From Plasmodiophora brassicae (taxonomy: Eukaryota; Endomyxa; Phytomyxea; Plasmodiophorida; Plasmodiophoridae): 64,000 nucleotides of DNA. The DNA lies in NCBI GenBank assembly GCA_039704465.1, contig JASFAU010000002.1, positions 1,178,001 through 1,242,000 of the forward strand, given 5' to 3'. Each line of letters opens with the position of its first letter. The first letter of the stretch is position 1. Both the position numbers and the translations under genes were made by a program. A model generated the notes under the pieces. The model did not search any database, was not told where the DNA came from, and worked only from the letters and a program-made list of their open reading frames with translations. Positions 31,140 through 42,961 of this stretch are shown here, one piece after another.

Positions 31140-32646
31140 TTATGACGGTGATTGTGCCGCGTTTACGCCAACGCTGTTCCACTTTCCTGATACGGGATCG
31201 AACCACATATTACAGCGAGACGTTAGCTTCCCGTCGATAAGATCGACACCGGCATATTCCAGGTAGTCTTCCAACCGGCGAACAGTGCCCATGCCCAGTT
31301 CGTCCATCTCGGCACGACTGTACTTGGCGTAGTCGCCCTCTTTATCCATCTCGAGCGGATTTCGAAGCAATGCTCGCGCTCTTGCCTCGGATGCATGCGC
31401 GTGAACGAACCAGGTTGGCACCTGCGTTAACACGATCAGCGTCCCATGTCGCTACCCGCGTCCGTACAGCACCCACTTGGACAAACACGTTCTTCGGGCG
31501 TCCCCCATACGCGTGGGACACCAGGTTCGCACTCGGCGTGTACAATTCCCAGCCGGATGTCCACAGCCGTGCAGCGATCAGCAGTTCCTCGCCTGCACCG
31601 ACATCAGACACCGCACGACGTGCGTTCCACACCCTGCTGCCGAACCGTGGAACAGGAACTTCAGGTATGGGTCAAACGGGGCGTCGTGCAGCAACGTGCT
31701 TCGTCCCGCGAAGAACCCGGCGCCCAGGAACCTGGACACTGTCAGCGCTTTCGTCATGCAGCCAGCTGCTGCCGTACGGTGTGAAGCACGTCGTCTTCTG
31801 CCCTCGGTCGTCCAGTGCAATGCCTGGCGACATGTTGTCGTCGTTGCACGTCTCGGGGAGCTGTATGATGAGGCCAGGGGGTGCGTTGTCGTGCGTGGAC
31901 CTACAGATCCAGGGACGAGGCGCATCGCCCAGGACCGTCTCGCTACCCACCGGGTAATGCGTTACGATGGAACGCTCCGGATCCGGCAATCGCTTGATCA
32001 TGGCGACCAGGTGGTCGTCCCAGCCCTTGAGGAACTTCGTGTGCGAATCGATCTGCATGAACCAGGTTTCGCCTGCCCACAGCTTCGACGCAATGTACCG
32101 GGCGTGTGTGGGTCCCGCGCCCCGGTCGGCAGGGACCTGGACGACCCGAATCTGGGGCCGGAACCGCTCATCGACCATATCAAGACACGGGCGATCGTCG
32201 GGGTCGCTCACGACCAGCTGGTCGCAGATGCCGACGAATACGCGCTCGGGGCGGTTGGCATTGGCGAACAGCGCGGCGACCGTCTCGCGGCACAGGTTGT
32301 CGCGGAACGATGCAATGGACACGAAGATGGAGTCGTCGGCGGGATGCCGCGCCGACCATTCCAGGAACCGCTGCCGAAACGCGGACGTCGACTCGTCGAA
32401 GAACGGCGCGGTCGTGTCGTTGTAGATGTGTACGCCGCTGTGGCGAATGGCGGCCGACAGGTGAATGGACGCGGGCACCAGCGCGGGCGATCCGTACGCG
32501 GATAGGTCGATGAAGGCGACGAAGACGATGAGAAGGATGGTGACCAGAGACGCCTGGCTAATGCGTATGAGGAAGCTCGGCCCGGCCAGAGCCTTGCCGA
32601 GCCTGGATTTGGCCTCGGTCCCGATGCGTCTCCTTGGCGGCAGCAT
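31140..32646 (-). CDS. type II membrane glycosyltransferase, GT60 family
   Basis: From the ATG at 32646 a short basic tail precedes one membrane helix (ASLVTILLIVFVAFIDLSAY), then a lumenal catalytic domain: DSIFVSIASFRDNLCRETV, RPERVFVGICDQL, RVVQVPADRGAGPTHARY, LWAGETWFMQIDSHTKF (the D-x-H metal site), and after splicing FLGAGFFAGRSTLLHD and LKFLFHGEELLIAARLWTSG. These are marks of the GT60 family, which includes the polypeptide and Skp1 hydroxyproline alpha-GlcNAc transferases of protists. Two introns are placed: one around 31770-31720 (CC|gtacgg...tccag|G) and one around 31640-31590. A single membrane anchor suggests Golgi location and mucin-type O-GlcNAc addition rather than cytosolic Skp1 modification. 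The extreme C-terminus may contain another short intron. Confidence 0.85.
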
Positions 32647-34801
32647 CGCGGGCGCGTCTGCCTGGCAACAACAGGTCACAGTGGCGCAGGTCCGGCGTGG
32701 ACCGACTCGGAGCGCTTCGCATCGGAGGCCCGACGGGCAGGCTTCGTTGACTTCACGGCTGCTGTACGCATGTTGATCCGTCTCACGATCGACAATCAGG
32801 TCACGGGTATTCGCCAGTGACCCCGGCCTGTTAAAGGAGCACACCCTATCCAACACCACATCACACCGAGCAATAGCGCACGGGTTCAGTGAGGTTGCAC
32901 GCTTCGAGCAGAAAAATGATCGCGATCCGGGCAATGCCACGACCAGGTGGTGCGTGCGGCAATGGGCCAATGACGTCTGGTCACGTAGAAAATGACAGTA
33001 TTGTACTCTTGCCCAGATATGGCCGTACACGTTGAACGCTGGCACTTCCTCCGTTCAATTATTCCTGCAAGATGGACGTTTCTCGGCACGCCGGACTAGC
33101 CTGATGAACCACGCCCGCGTAACGTCGCCTGTTACCTTTGGAACCTTCACGATGCGCTGCCTACAGCTGCTCTTCGGACGCGAACATAGCGTCGCCCAGG
33201 TATGCGTTGTCGCTGCGGATGGTCGAGGCTTCACGGCGAGCGACTGCAGTAATGCCAGCTTACTCGCCGTGGTCGACGTTGTAGGGTCCAGCATTGTCGT
33301 TTGCCGACCCTGTCTTGAGGGTATTATTGGCGGTGACCCTGCAGTGATCAGCACCGGCCATGCGCAGTTGTGCACAGGTGAAGTTGCCGGCGTCAACAGT
33401 CCATCAGAGGGCTCTGCGTCGTGAAGGTTCCCTACGAAGACCGCACTCCGAAAAAGGGGACCTGAAGCCAAAATCAGCATGCCTGGCTCACCAAGTCCTA
33501 CAAGCACTTGCTGAACCGCTAGTTGAAAGGTTCCCATTTCTGCTCGCCCACCGCCAGCGTGCTGTGGACGCCGCTCTATCCAAGGACGCTAACAACAATG
33601 GCGTCTCTGGCTTAAAGAGACCAACACGCATGCGAGCAGCTCGCAAAGGAAGGCCGAGGGTTTCGAACCCTCGTGCGCGTTCTCCTGCCCATCGAAGCTG
33701 AGGCTGCCAATTAAACAACTAAATTTGGTCTTGCTGAGTCGGAGTTGCGTCGACCCACCCAACTGTAAGAGCTGCCTTCCTGGCAGCGCCGCTGCCGCTG
33801 TAGCCACGATCGCGCGCTGTTATTTCTGAGATGACGGCAGTCGCTTCCACAAGAGACGCGTTCAAGAGATGGGTTCCCCTCATCAGAGCCGGCATGCCGC
33901 TTCAGACGACCGTCAAGTGCTTTCAGAATTGAAATATGTGCACGACACTCGTGGAAGGCGCCCGATGGGGCGTGCCCGGTGACATCCGCTGCCGGCACGT
34001 CAGGGAAACGGCATGCGTGCCTAGATCTGTTCTGCCGGTCGGGAAGAAAACCGTTGGTCGTGTTCGCTACGCGTAACGAACGAAAGCCATTTAAAGGGTA
34101 ACACCTGAACGCCATCTCAAACGTTCGGGGTCTCCAATAATACCAAGGCACACAAGAGTTCAGTAAGGAAGAACGTAGGCACTTTGGAAAGCATGCGGGC
34201 TGTGACTAGGTAACTGGAAGCTCGGCGACTTGGTGATCCAGATGATCCTTGTGTATGTGCGGCAAATCATACATGTTACCATAGTCGACCTCCATATGGG
34301 CACCATGGGTGCCTGGGGAGTCAGAACACTAGCAGTTACTCCACCGGGCTCTGCATTTGCGCAGCTCTACAATCGTGTCACGAACGTACTGCTCGTAGCC
34401 GTATGCCACGTGGTTGATGGTCGCCACAGCAGACAGCCCACGGCGACCGAGGCACCGTTGCTTCACAACGTCACACATCCAGCGGGCGGACTCGTGAAAC
34501 GATGGTCGGGTAAGCAAGCAAACCCATGCCTGCCCCTATCCAAACCAACCATTCAACGGGGCACGTACGTACTGCCATTCGTGGCCATGACATGGTTGGC
34601 GAACCGTAAGAGTATTGGAAACAAGTTGTCGGGAACTTTACGACAGGTGAAACATCGACACAGAGTTAGACACGACGTAGCTGCAACCGGCAGGTCAGTG
34701 ATATTTATAGACTCGTCTAAATTGGAGTCACGCGCCGAACGGCAAGCGTTCCACCCGAAAACGGCTGGTGCCGTCGTCGCAAGGTCGCGATCGATTCGAC
34801 A
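32647..34801. other. 2.1-kb stretch without a convincing protein gene
   Basis: Open frames on both strands here are short, Arg/Ser/Pro-rich and show neither domain signal nor in-frame splice chains. The composition is more even than in the coding regions. The only structured item is a tRNA-like A-box/B-box pair on the minus strand near 33659-33721. The left part should contain the promoter of the GT60 gene and the right part that of the PH-RhoGAP gene. Confidence 0.4.
33655..33725 (-). ncRNA. tRNA-like Pol III unit, possible SINE or decayed tRNA
   Basis: On the minus strand the B-box GGTTCGAAACC (33669-33659) sits in a perfect T-arm: GAGGG stem, seven-base loop, CCCTC. About 40 bases upstream, TAGTTGTTTAATTGG (33721-33707) resembles an A-box and can form a 4-bp D-stem. 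No proper anticodon arm or acceptor pairing can be drawn, so it is not an intact tRNA. Confidence 0.3.
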
Positions 34802-36790
34802 ATGGACGTCCGATTTACGGTACGCTTCCTGCTTGCCAATGGCGAGCAGTCCGTGCAATTGTGCCGAGGGTCGGCCACGATCGTCTCCCTGAAACGCCTC
34901 CTGATCCGAAAGAAACCTCATTGCTTCCCGGAGAACACCGTCGAGCAAGACATCGCTATGCGTCTCGCCAATGCAAGGCTGGTCCGTTGCCGAGTCGTTC
35001 CGTCTGCATGGTGAACCGTTGACATGGATTCAGTTCGTTCTGAGCGACGATGACTCGTTGCTGTCGGTGTTATCCCGCTGGCCGTTGTTCAGAGAGTCGG
35101 ACGATGCGGACGTGACCCCCGACATTGTCGTATTCCCCACGGCCGATGTCAATGACCAGCTCAAGGTTCAGGTTCGTACCGGGCTCCGCTCGCATCTTGA
35201 AACAGAAATCGGGCTAACCATAGGAACGAACAGGAACGCAAGCTGAGTGCCGGCGACCCTATCGTTGTCGCGGGGCCGCTTCAGAGACGGCGTAAGAATT
35301 CAACCAAGTTCAAGAAGCAGTACTGCGTTATCCAAAGGTCGCTTACGGTGTCGTTTCTTCTAAAGGATAACACCCAGGACTGATTCGGTGTGCCTGCCAG
35401 TTTTACGTTGTTCTCGTTCGCCTCCGAGTCTGACTACAGACATCACCGCCCAGCTGTTCAGGCGTACCCGCTCGGGTCGTGTCAGTTCGCTGATGTCCCT
35501 GGGATTCCGTTTGCGTTCCAGATTGTCGTCGAGATGTTGTGCCCTGGAAAGAGTCTCGTGCTCAAGGCCGACGACTCCGCCGAATACCGAATGTGGATGA
35601 ACGCACTGGAGCTGATCACGTACAGGTACGCCAAGTGCACGCTGTCGCGCCTAACCGACCAGCTCGAGAGCGAGTTCGGGCTGGAAACCGAGGGCATCTT
35701 CCGGATTGCCAGCTCAGCGCCCGCAACTCGAGTGCTTCGTCTTGGATGCGAACGAGGTGTATCTCCTACGGATGCCCATGTCGATGAGGTTAGGACAGTG
35801 CTCGTACCTCTTCGTCTGTCCCTGTAAACGCTGCTGTGCCTCGTGTAGCATGCCATTTGCGGTCTGATCAAGTCAGTCCTGAGGCAGTTGAACCCGCCGT
35901 TGTTCACGTTCAAGTTCTACGAAGACTTCACTCGCATCGCGACGCAGACGTCGATGGGTCCGACCCTGATGTGCGAACGCTTGAGCCTTCTGTTCGGTGA
36001 ATTGCCGCTGCACGTCATCGGCCTGTGCGAGTTCCTGATTGCGTTCCTCGGCCGTGTCAGCGGCCACTCGATGCGGAACAAGATGACGCCGTACAACCTG
36101 GGCGTCGTCTTCGGCCCGAACCTGTTGCGCCCTCGCAGCGACAACGCCAGCGAATCCTTGCGTGGATCCAGCATCCCTGACCTGGTCGCCTTCATCATCG
36201 AGCATCGCGATAGGATCTTCCCGTCGCGTTCGTTCGCCGACTTCCTTGTCCACAAAGTCAACGATGTTGTCGTACCAGTAGTACCACCTCCAAAGGCCCC
36301 ATGCGACCCGGCACCGCCATGTCGACCCACGCCACCGGCTCAAGTCGACGATTTCGTGCCTGGCGGGGCAAGCCCTGGGGCGCTGGAGGTCCCACCGCAG
36401 GCGCCGGAGGAACGCACCGAAGATGAAGAGCAACTGCCTCCTCCGTTGCCTACCGACGACGAGGCCGAGTCGATATCGGATGTGGTCCCTCTTCGCAGAC
36501 CGACGATCTGTGTGTCTGATGGCGCCGAGACGACTGAGTTTGACACCGACGTCGAGGAGACGGCTGAGGAAGAGTGCCTGGACGCAGTGGAGACCGGATC
36601 CGTATCGTCTCTGTCACCGTCCCCGGATATGCCTTCTCCGATGCACAATCACGCCTCGGAGGCGCAGCCGCCTGTTTACGAAAACGAACTGGGAGACATG
36701 TTCTCCATGGAACGGTTGTGCAAGGAAATGCAAGGCATCAGTGCGGACTGGGATGAGGTATGCGACATGGCGTTTCCGTTGATTCGTTAA
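34802..36790 (+). CDS. PH and RhoGAP domain protein
   Basis: Five exons (34802-34981, 35034-35171, 35234-35352, 35401-35788, 35849-36790) give 588 residues. Residues about 105-210 are a PH domain: AGPLQRRRKNSTKFKKQYCV, then LFSFASE, and ending in SAEYRMWMNALE with the invariant Trp. The RhoGAP domain follows (residues 220-430): TEGIFRIASSAP with the arginine finger, HAICGLIKSVLRQLNPPLF, and NKMTPYNLGVVFGPNLLR. It should speed GTP hydrolysis on a Rho/Rac-type GTPase at membranes. The C-terminal 160 residues are Pro-rich then acidic and end in a short conserved-looking helix (LCKEMQGISADWDEV). The N-terminal 100 residues have no recognised domain. The start is the first ATG of the frame. Confidence 0.92.
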
Positions 36791-36799
36791 CGGTTGACG

Positions 36800-37009
36800 A
36801 TGGCTTTGCTGCAGCACCTTGCCGAGCTCGCCAGGTCGGTAGAAGAGACGATGGCGCGCGTGCAAACGACCGGGCCGGTCGATCCGATGGTGCTGGCCCA
36901 CCTGACCCGGTGCATCGAAGTCGAACGCGAATGGCGGGCGAAGGCCGAACAGAACGGCGCTCTCATGCTGCGCCTACTGGCACGTGTCGAACAGGACGAG
37001 AACATCTAA
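36800..37009 (+). CDS. 69-residue helical protein
   Basis: An ORF from ATG to TAA starts nine bases after the RhoGAP stop codon. The product is two or three amphipathic helices (LLQHLAELARSVEETMARV, EREWRAKAEQNGALMLRLL) with an acidic end and no signal peptide. Codon use fits the neighbours. It may be a separate short gene, or the end of a transcript read through from upstream. Not recognised; small subunits of BLOC- or dynactin-type complexes look similar but that is only shape. Confidence 0.5.
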   Translation: MALLQHLAELARSVEETMARVQTTGPVDPMVLAHLTRCIEVEREWRAKAEQNGALMLRLLARVEQDENI

Positions 37010-37105
37010 ATGAATCATCCGCAATGTGCAATGCGTGTCTCAGTACGTACTCGTCGTGCACTGTGACGGTCCCGATACGGTTAGCGGGTCAGACCACGAC
37101 CGGCC

Positions 37106-40100
37106 ATGGCGGATAGCCCGCTGCTGTTGGACGACGCTGACGGCGACGCATCGTACTGGGCGAATGTCGAACTAAAAGAGCGGGGGGCGAACGCTGACGA
37201 ACACAGCGCCGACCGTGCGCTATCCGACCAGAGCATCATCAGAAGGCATGAGCGACCCGGGGGCATACTCTCCCTGTACCGGCCGCTCAAAGAAATCGCT
37301 GCGATGCGCGACAAGATGAAAGTCAAAGACGACATCGAACGCGCCGAGCTTGACCTACTCCAGCAGCAGAGCGCACTCGCTGACCTGAACAAGCGCATCG
37401 TTGCTGATAGAGACGACGTTCGACGGCGACAGGGTCGGGTCGACGAACTCGAGGACGAGCTCGCCGGCGTCGACACCATCGCCGATTTGATTCAGCGCCA
37501 GACGAAACGCTACGATCTCCAGAAGAGGCTGCAGACTGAGCAAGGTTACCTAAACATCAAAGCCAGTCAGCTGGCCCGCGAGGAAGCCGAACTGAACCGG
37601 CTGGAAACCGAGTACACCGTCAAGAGCGTGGCGCACAGCCGATTGAACGACGCCAAGGGAGACCTCTTGCACGATCAGGCGGAGCTCGCCCATGAGCGGA
37701 GCCTCGTCTCTGCAAAGATGGTTGCAAAGCAACGCGACAAGGCACTGGCGGCCGCATCAGCTCTACTTAACTCGGCTTCATCCGACCAGTCGAAGTTGAT
37801 ACAACCGACGGACGCATCTTCACCCAAGGGCCCACTGTCTGGCCGGAAAGTCGTCGGCAAGGCCATCATCGCTGAAGCTCGCCAGGTCATCGATCGAGAA
37901 CGTCGCGCCCGTGAAGAAGCGTTTGCGTTGAAGGTGCTTGCGCTAAAAGACACGCTGGAACAATCGGGCAAGAAGATACGCGTCGTGGCAGCCGCGAAAG
38001 CGAAACGCCTCGATCGCGAGCGCCAGGCGATCGCCAAGACGGGTGCGGATCCCGATGCCGTCCTTCGCCTGCGCATGCAACGCCAGGCGACCGAGAAGCG
38101 CCGTGCCGACCACGACGCCGACATGAAGCGCCGCGAGATGGAGATCATCGCGCGCGTCACCCGCGAACATCGACAGGACATGAAGGCGGAGGCGGAACGC
38201 CACGCACGCCAGGTCAGGACGATACCGACTGGACAGATTAGGGCGGCGCTCATATATGCGGACTGATGTCTAGGTGGCAGCTCGGGCGGCACGAGCCATC
38301 ACCGACCCGCAGGTTGCCGATGAGCGCCAGCGCCGGTACCTGCGGAAGATCACAGGAGGGGCGGCGCTGGACCCAACCGGTGCTGCCACCGAGTTGTACC
38401 CGTCGACGGTCGCGTTGGTGAAACCTCCCAGCTTCGGGACCGGTCGGGCTCCACAACACATCGTCGACACGGTCGCCGCTCGGCATCCTGACGTGGCCGG
38501 CACGACACCCGGCGACAACAGGACGCGGGCGACGTTGCCGCGCCCATCAGCGAAAGAGATCGCACAGATCGAAGGGGCGGTTCGGCGGCGGTCAGAAGCG
38601 ATCGCTCGAGGTGAAGACCGTCCCGTCTGCGGGAAGCGCTATCCGGGCCAGAAGTACTTTCTGTCGCAGCCCGCCGTCGTCACGTTCAAGGATTTCACTG
38701 TGGGCGACGACATCGATCCTGTCCACGTGGCCATCACGAACGTGTCGTTCCGGGACAATTCGTTCCGCCTCGTCGGCATCGCCGATGAGCCCTTGGCGGA
38801 TCTGTTCGCCATCACCTACGAGCGCCCTGGGCGAATGGCCGCTGGCATAACTGTCAACGTGGCAGTAGCGTTCACGCCGACGTCCAACGTCGACATTGAC
38901 ACGTCGATTGAGTTCCTGGCCGAGTCGGGCCCGTTCTCGGTGCCGTTACGCGCGCTGACGAAGAAGACGGTCATCGAATGCGATACGGCCCCAATTGATT
39001 TCGGGTTCGTCACCAGCGGCCAGACCGCCGAACGCACGCTGCGTATCGTGAACCATGGTGCACTTCCGGGCACGTTCAACTGCAACCTGTCACCAGGAAC
39101 GCCATTCAGCATCGCCGAAAGCAAGGGCGTGGTTGGCGCGTACGCCGAGACGGCCGTTACGATACGGTACGGCCCTGTAGATGTCGTTGACGCCCAGGGC
39201 ATGATCCAGATGGAGTTTGATAACGCGGGTGGGTGCTGGGGATCTTCGAAATCGTTTTCGGTGACGTTTCTGGGGCAATGCACACCGGAGCCGATCTATG
39301 TCGACACCGACCGAATCGATATGCAGTGTTGCATATCGGGACGCGCGTACAGGCAGGTCCTGCCCGTGCACAACCGGTCGTCAGCGATGGTGAAGGTGAT
39401 GTGCCGTGTTCCCGCTTGTTCCCGGCCCATGCTTCAGGTGCGTCCCACCACGTTGTTCCTGGATGGGCAAGCCACCCTGTCTGTACAAGTGGAGTGCGTT
39501 GTCGAGCAGGGGACCGGCGGCGAATTCACGCTCGGGTTCGACCTTGTCACCGAGCAGCAGGGTCCGATCCCGATAAGTGTCATCGGGCGCGTGACGACTT
39601 CGGGTCTGTCGTTTTCGACCAAGACGATCCAGTTTGGCGACAGGTTCTTGCATCAGACCACGTCGTTACCGTTGACGATTTCGAATCCGTCACGGCTCCC
39701 GCAACGGGTTGGCATCCGTACGACTCCACGATCCGAGTCGGAGGAGGTCTTCGTGGTGGACCCACCACTGCTCCACATCCTTCCCGGGCGGAGCGCGGTC
39801 GTTCAGGCCTTGTTTACTCCTAACGATACCGACTCGTTCGCAGGATCGTTGCAAATCCACACGAACCTCGGCCGGCATTTCGCGATTCGCCTGGAGGGGG
39901 TCGGCGTTGAAGCGCCCGTTCGTTTGTCTCGTTCAGTGGTCGAGATGGCCGCGTATCCGAACGTGCCCTGTGTCCAGCGCATCGTTGTCGAGAGTGCATC
40001 CCATCGCCCTTGCCGGTACGAATTCGTTATGCCTGATGCTGTGAACGCCCTGGCAATATCTCCTGTCGTCGGCGAGCTCGCGCCAGGGCAGGCCATGTCT

Positions 40101-41446
40101 GTGGACCTGGAGTTCACACCGGCCGATGGTGAAGGTGGCCTGCCACGCCGGTACCTGGTCCCGCTCTGGGTCAAACAGGCCTGCCTCGGTGCGCCTCCAT
40201 CTCCTGTTGTCCTTCATCTGGAGGTAAGCACATTTGACACATGTTTGCCTGTAACATCGTCAACGCCCATTGGTTCACACAGATCCGAACAAGGACCGTT
40301 CGCCCGCAGCTGTCATGCGACCATCTGCTCCTCGATTTCGGCCAGGTGGCCGTTGGTGCCACCAAAGTGCTCCATGCCGTGCTGAGGTACGAAGTGGTGC
40401 CATCCACCCGATGCTGGGCATGACGCCAATTAACGAACGCGTCCACGTCCAGGAATATCGCCGAACCTGGAGCCCCTGTCGATATCAAGGTGGCCGAGCG
40501 GCCGCTATCGAGCCCGTTCTCCCTCACGGGGATTGTTCCCGATCAAGTGGGCATCGGTCAGACGCTTAGTCTTGCAATTCAGTTCCGACCCGGCAGTCAG
40601 AGGTCATACGACGACGTCGTCAGGATCAGCGACCAACTCGAGATCCGGATGAAAGGCCATGGTGCCCGGTTGTCTTTAAGCGTGGCTCCCGACACAGACA
40701 TGATCGACCTTGGCGACGTCGTTGCCGGAGACTCGAGATCGACCCCGATGCATCTCGTCAACGAGTCACCGTTCCCGCTACAGTTCACCATGGATGTCAT
40801 TGACGAAATCGAGCGCAACGACGATGGGTCGGCGTCCCTGGTCGTTGAGTACGGCCCTCGGGATCTGTCACCAGAGCAGGCATTGGACGTGAACTGCTGC
40901 TTCCGAGCTGATCACGAATCGCGAGCCTATCGTAGTCGCGTGCGCCTCAAGGTCCTGAACCAGCCTGACGAGCGTCCTCCGATCACGTTCAGGGCGCGAA
41001 GCTGGACCCGCCAGCTGTTCGTCCTTGTTCATGGTGCAGAACCACAACCCGTCGCTTTAGCGGAAAGGATTTCACCCGCCGCGTCTCAGGCAACGCTGTC
41101 AGTATCGATGAAGACAAGCGCGCGTGTAATTGTCGGATCGTGCCCGATCAGCTTATCGACCATCAAACCCGCGCCTGGCACATTCGAATTCATCCTGTCT
41201 GAAACGACCCGCAAACGGTCCTGCCTGCGAGTGACGCCACCGTCCGGCAAGCTGTCGGCGACCGGCGAGCTCATCAACGTCGATATCGCGTTCGACCTCG
41301 ACAAGTGGCACCTGCTGGACACGATCGGCATGATCACCGAGCTCGAGGAAACCCTGTCCTGCAAGCTCAGCGGCGGATACGTCCCCGACGGCCAACCACC
41401 CGCCACCGAAATCAAAATCGTCTGCAGAATACACCTCCAGGACTGA
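37106..41446 (+). CDS. CFAP74: cilia- and flagella-associated protein 74
   Basis: Four exons (37106-38212, 38274-40223, 40283-40386, 40453-41446) give 1,384 residues. Residues about 70-370 are coiled coil (KVKDDIERAELDLLQQQ; RRADHDADMKRREMEI). From about 370 the protein is a chain of Ig-like ASH/MSP domains with repeated signatures of the type IDFGFVTSGQTAERTLRIVN and VNVAVAFTPTSNVDID, then IQFGDRFLHQTTSLPLTISN and LLLDFGQVAVGATK. This coiled-coil plus ASH layout is that of CFAP74, a component of the C1d projection of the axonemal central pair. Length is near the human protein (about 1,580). The last exons encode further ASH domains. The product implies a motile 9+2 flagellum. Confidence 0.82.
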
Positions 41447-41787
41447 ACGTTCCGTTCCTACAACTCGAAATGACTGGCAAGGGTGGACGTGGACGCCAGT
41501 GGGCCGCACGTTCTCGACACCGACAATTCACACCGTCGCATCGATAGGGTACGTTGCTGGGGAGGGTTTCTGTGATACCGATCACCCTCGCCTGACGAGC
41601 CATTCGCTCATTGGCCATTGCCCATTGCTGCCTATGTACCTGGACTGTGTAAAGACGCCGACAGCCGTCGCGAAATAGGTACGCAAAATTGCCGCCGCTT
41701 CCCGTCGTGTTTGACGTTCGGCACGACGATCGGGGTCCGCGACTGCATCCGGTATTGCCGCGATGTGCGTCAGGGACACGTTCTAGA
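41447..41787. other. intergenic stretch
   Basis: Between the CFAP74 stop and the MITOK start. No repeat, RNA gene or credible ORF is seen; the promoter of the downstream gene should be here. Confidence 0.4.
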
Positions 41788-42680
41788 ATGTCGTCAATGG
41801 CTTTTCGCCGGCTGGCCGCGATGTCGTGGGCGTCGCGATGGGTCGACATGGCGCGTCGAACGGCCCAGAAGGCGGTGCAGTCGCCGGTGGCGACGCGGGC
41901 CGTGACGTTGTACGGGGACGTGAGCGGGACGGCGAGGGCGTCGGCGGCGAAGGCGCTGATCGAGCAGTCAAGGAGCGAGCTGATCGCTGCGCGCCGTACA
42001 GTGGAGAATGCGGAGGCAGAGACGGAGTCTGTGCGACAACAGCTAGCTGCCGTTCGTGAAACCCTGGAGGGTGTGGCGCGGACCGACAGCATGTACCCGA
42101 AACTTGTCCAACAAGAACACGTGCTTCTGCGTCAAGAACAGCAGTGCTTGTCTAACGTGTATACGGCTCAGACGAGGGAAAGGTCAGTTGTCGCCGTGCC
42201 TTTCGTAACGTTGGTCGATGATCGCAAAGCTGACGTGGCTGTCGGTCGCAGGGAGCAGTTTGAGAAAATGTGCTCATCTCTGGAGCACGCCTCTACAATC
42301 GATGCTGATCGGAGCAAGGTCAGTATGCTGTCCTTTTCTTGACGGACAGGTCTGACGTTGCACTGCAGTGGTTCAGCATTGTGGCAACGATCATTGGGAC
42401 GTTGCTGGGAGCGGCCGGTTCGTCCATAGCGGCATCTTCTAGGCAAGCCGCCATTCACGCTCGCCTTGAAGCAATCGAACGTGCTGTCAGGGACGTCGCT
42501 GTCGTGACTTCAGACGATCCTGTTACGGCACTGCAGACGGCAATCGCCGTCGACGAGAAGGAAGCACATGCGGATCGGGGCGAAGACGATACCACCCAAC
42601 GATTGCTGGCGTTCACAGCCATTGCTGCAGCCGCATCACTCAGCACACTCGTTGTCGCCCTGTTCAGAGGATCATCCTAG
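41788..42680 (+). CDS. CCDC51: mitochondrial potassium channel MITOK/CCDC51-like
   Basis: Two exons (41788-42318, 42369-42680) give 280 residues. The N-terminus MSSMAFRRLAAMSWASRW is basic and hydroxylated, like a mitochondrial presequence. A coiled coil follows (ELIAARRTVENAEAETESV, ARTDSMYPKLVQQEHVLL), then after the intron a membrane helix WFSIVATIIGTLLGAAGSS, and a second hydrophobic segment at the C-terminus (residues 255-277). This matches the CCDC51 family: the E...Y..L...EH..L block and the W...G...G...G helix. In animals CCDC51 forms the pore of the mitochondrial ATP-sensitive K+ channel in the inner membrane. Identification is by pattern; the pore function in protists is assumed from the family. 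Confidence 0.75.
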
Positions 42681-42961
42681 ATAGCAGCACTGAAGTTGAA
42701 ACTGGAGCCTATTATACACCAACAATGTACCCGAGCGCGACGCCCAGCAGCATCAGGTTTCTGGATCGCGCCTCACGCTGCAAGCGTTTAACCAACCGGA
42801 CCGCAGGTCAGCGTCCTGAATCACGTCCCGTCTTCACTACAAGGCGCAGAACAGGCGTGAAGACTAGGTAGTAGCCGGACCATTCGCGTTCCGTTCTGTG
42901 TATTCAGGTCAACAAACGCGATCAGCTCGTATATGTAGGTACTGTGTATTACGTGCAAAGC

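Noticed and set aside
33655..33725. Complete tRNA gene on the minus strand
   Set aside because: The T-arm is perfect, but no 7-bp acceptor stem or 5-bp anticodon stem can be formed at the right distances; kept only as a tRNA-like element.
34230..34892. 220-residue plus-strand ORF before the RhoGAP gene
   Set aside because: Mixed composition without domain; it overlaps the well-supported start of the PH-RhoGAP gene in another frame.
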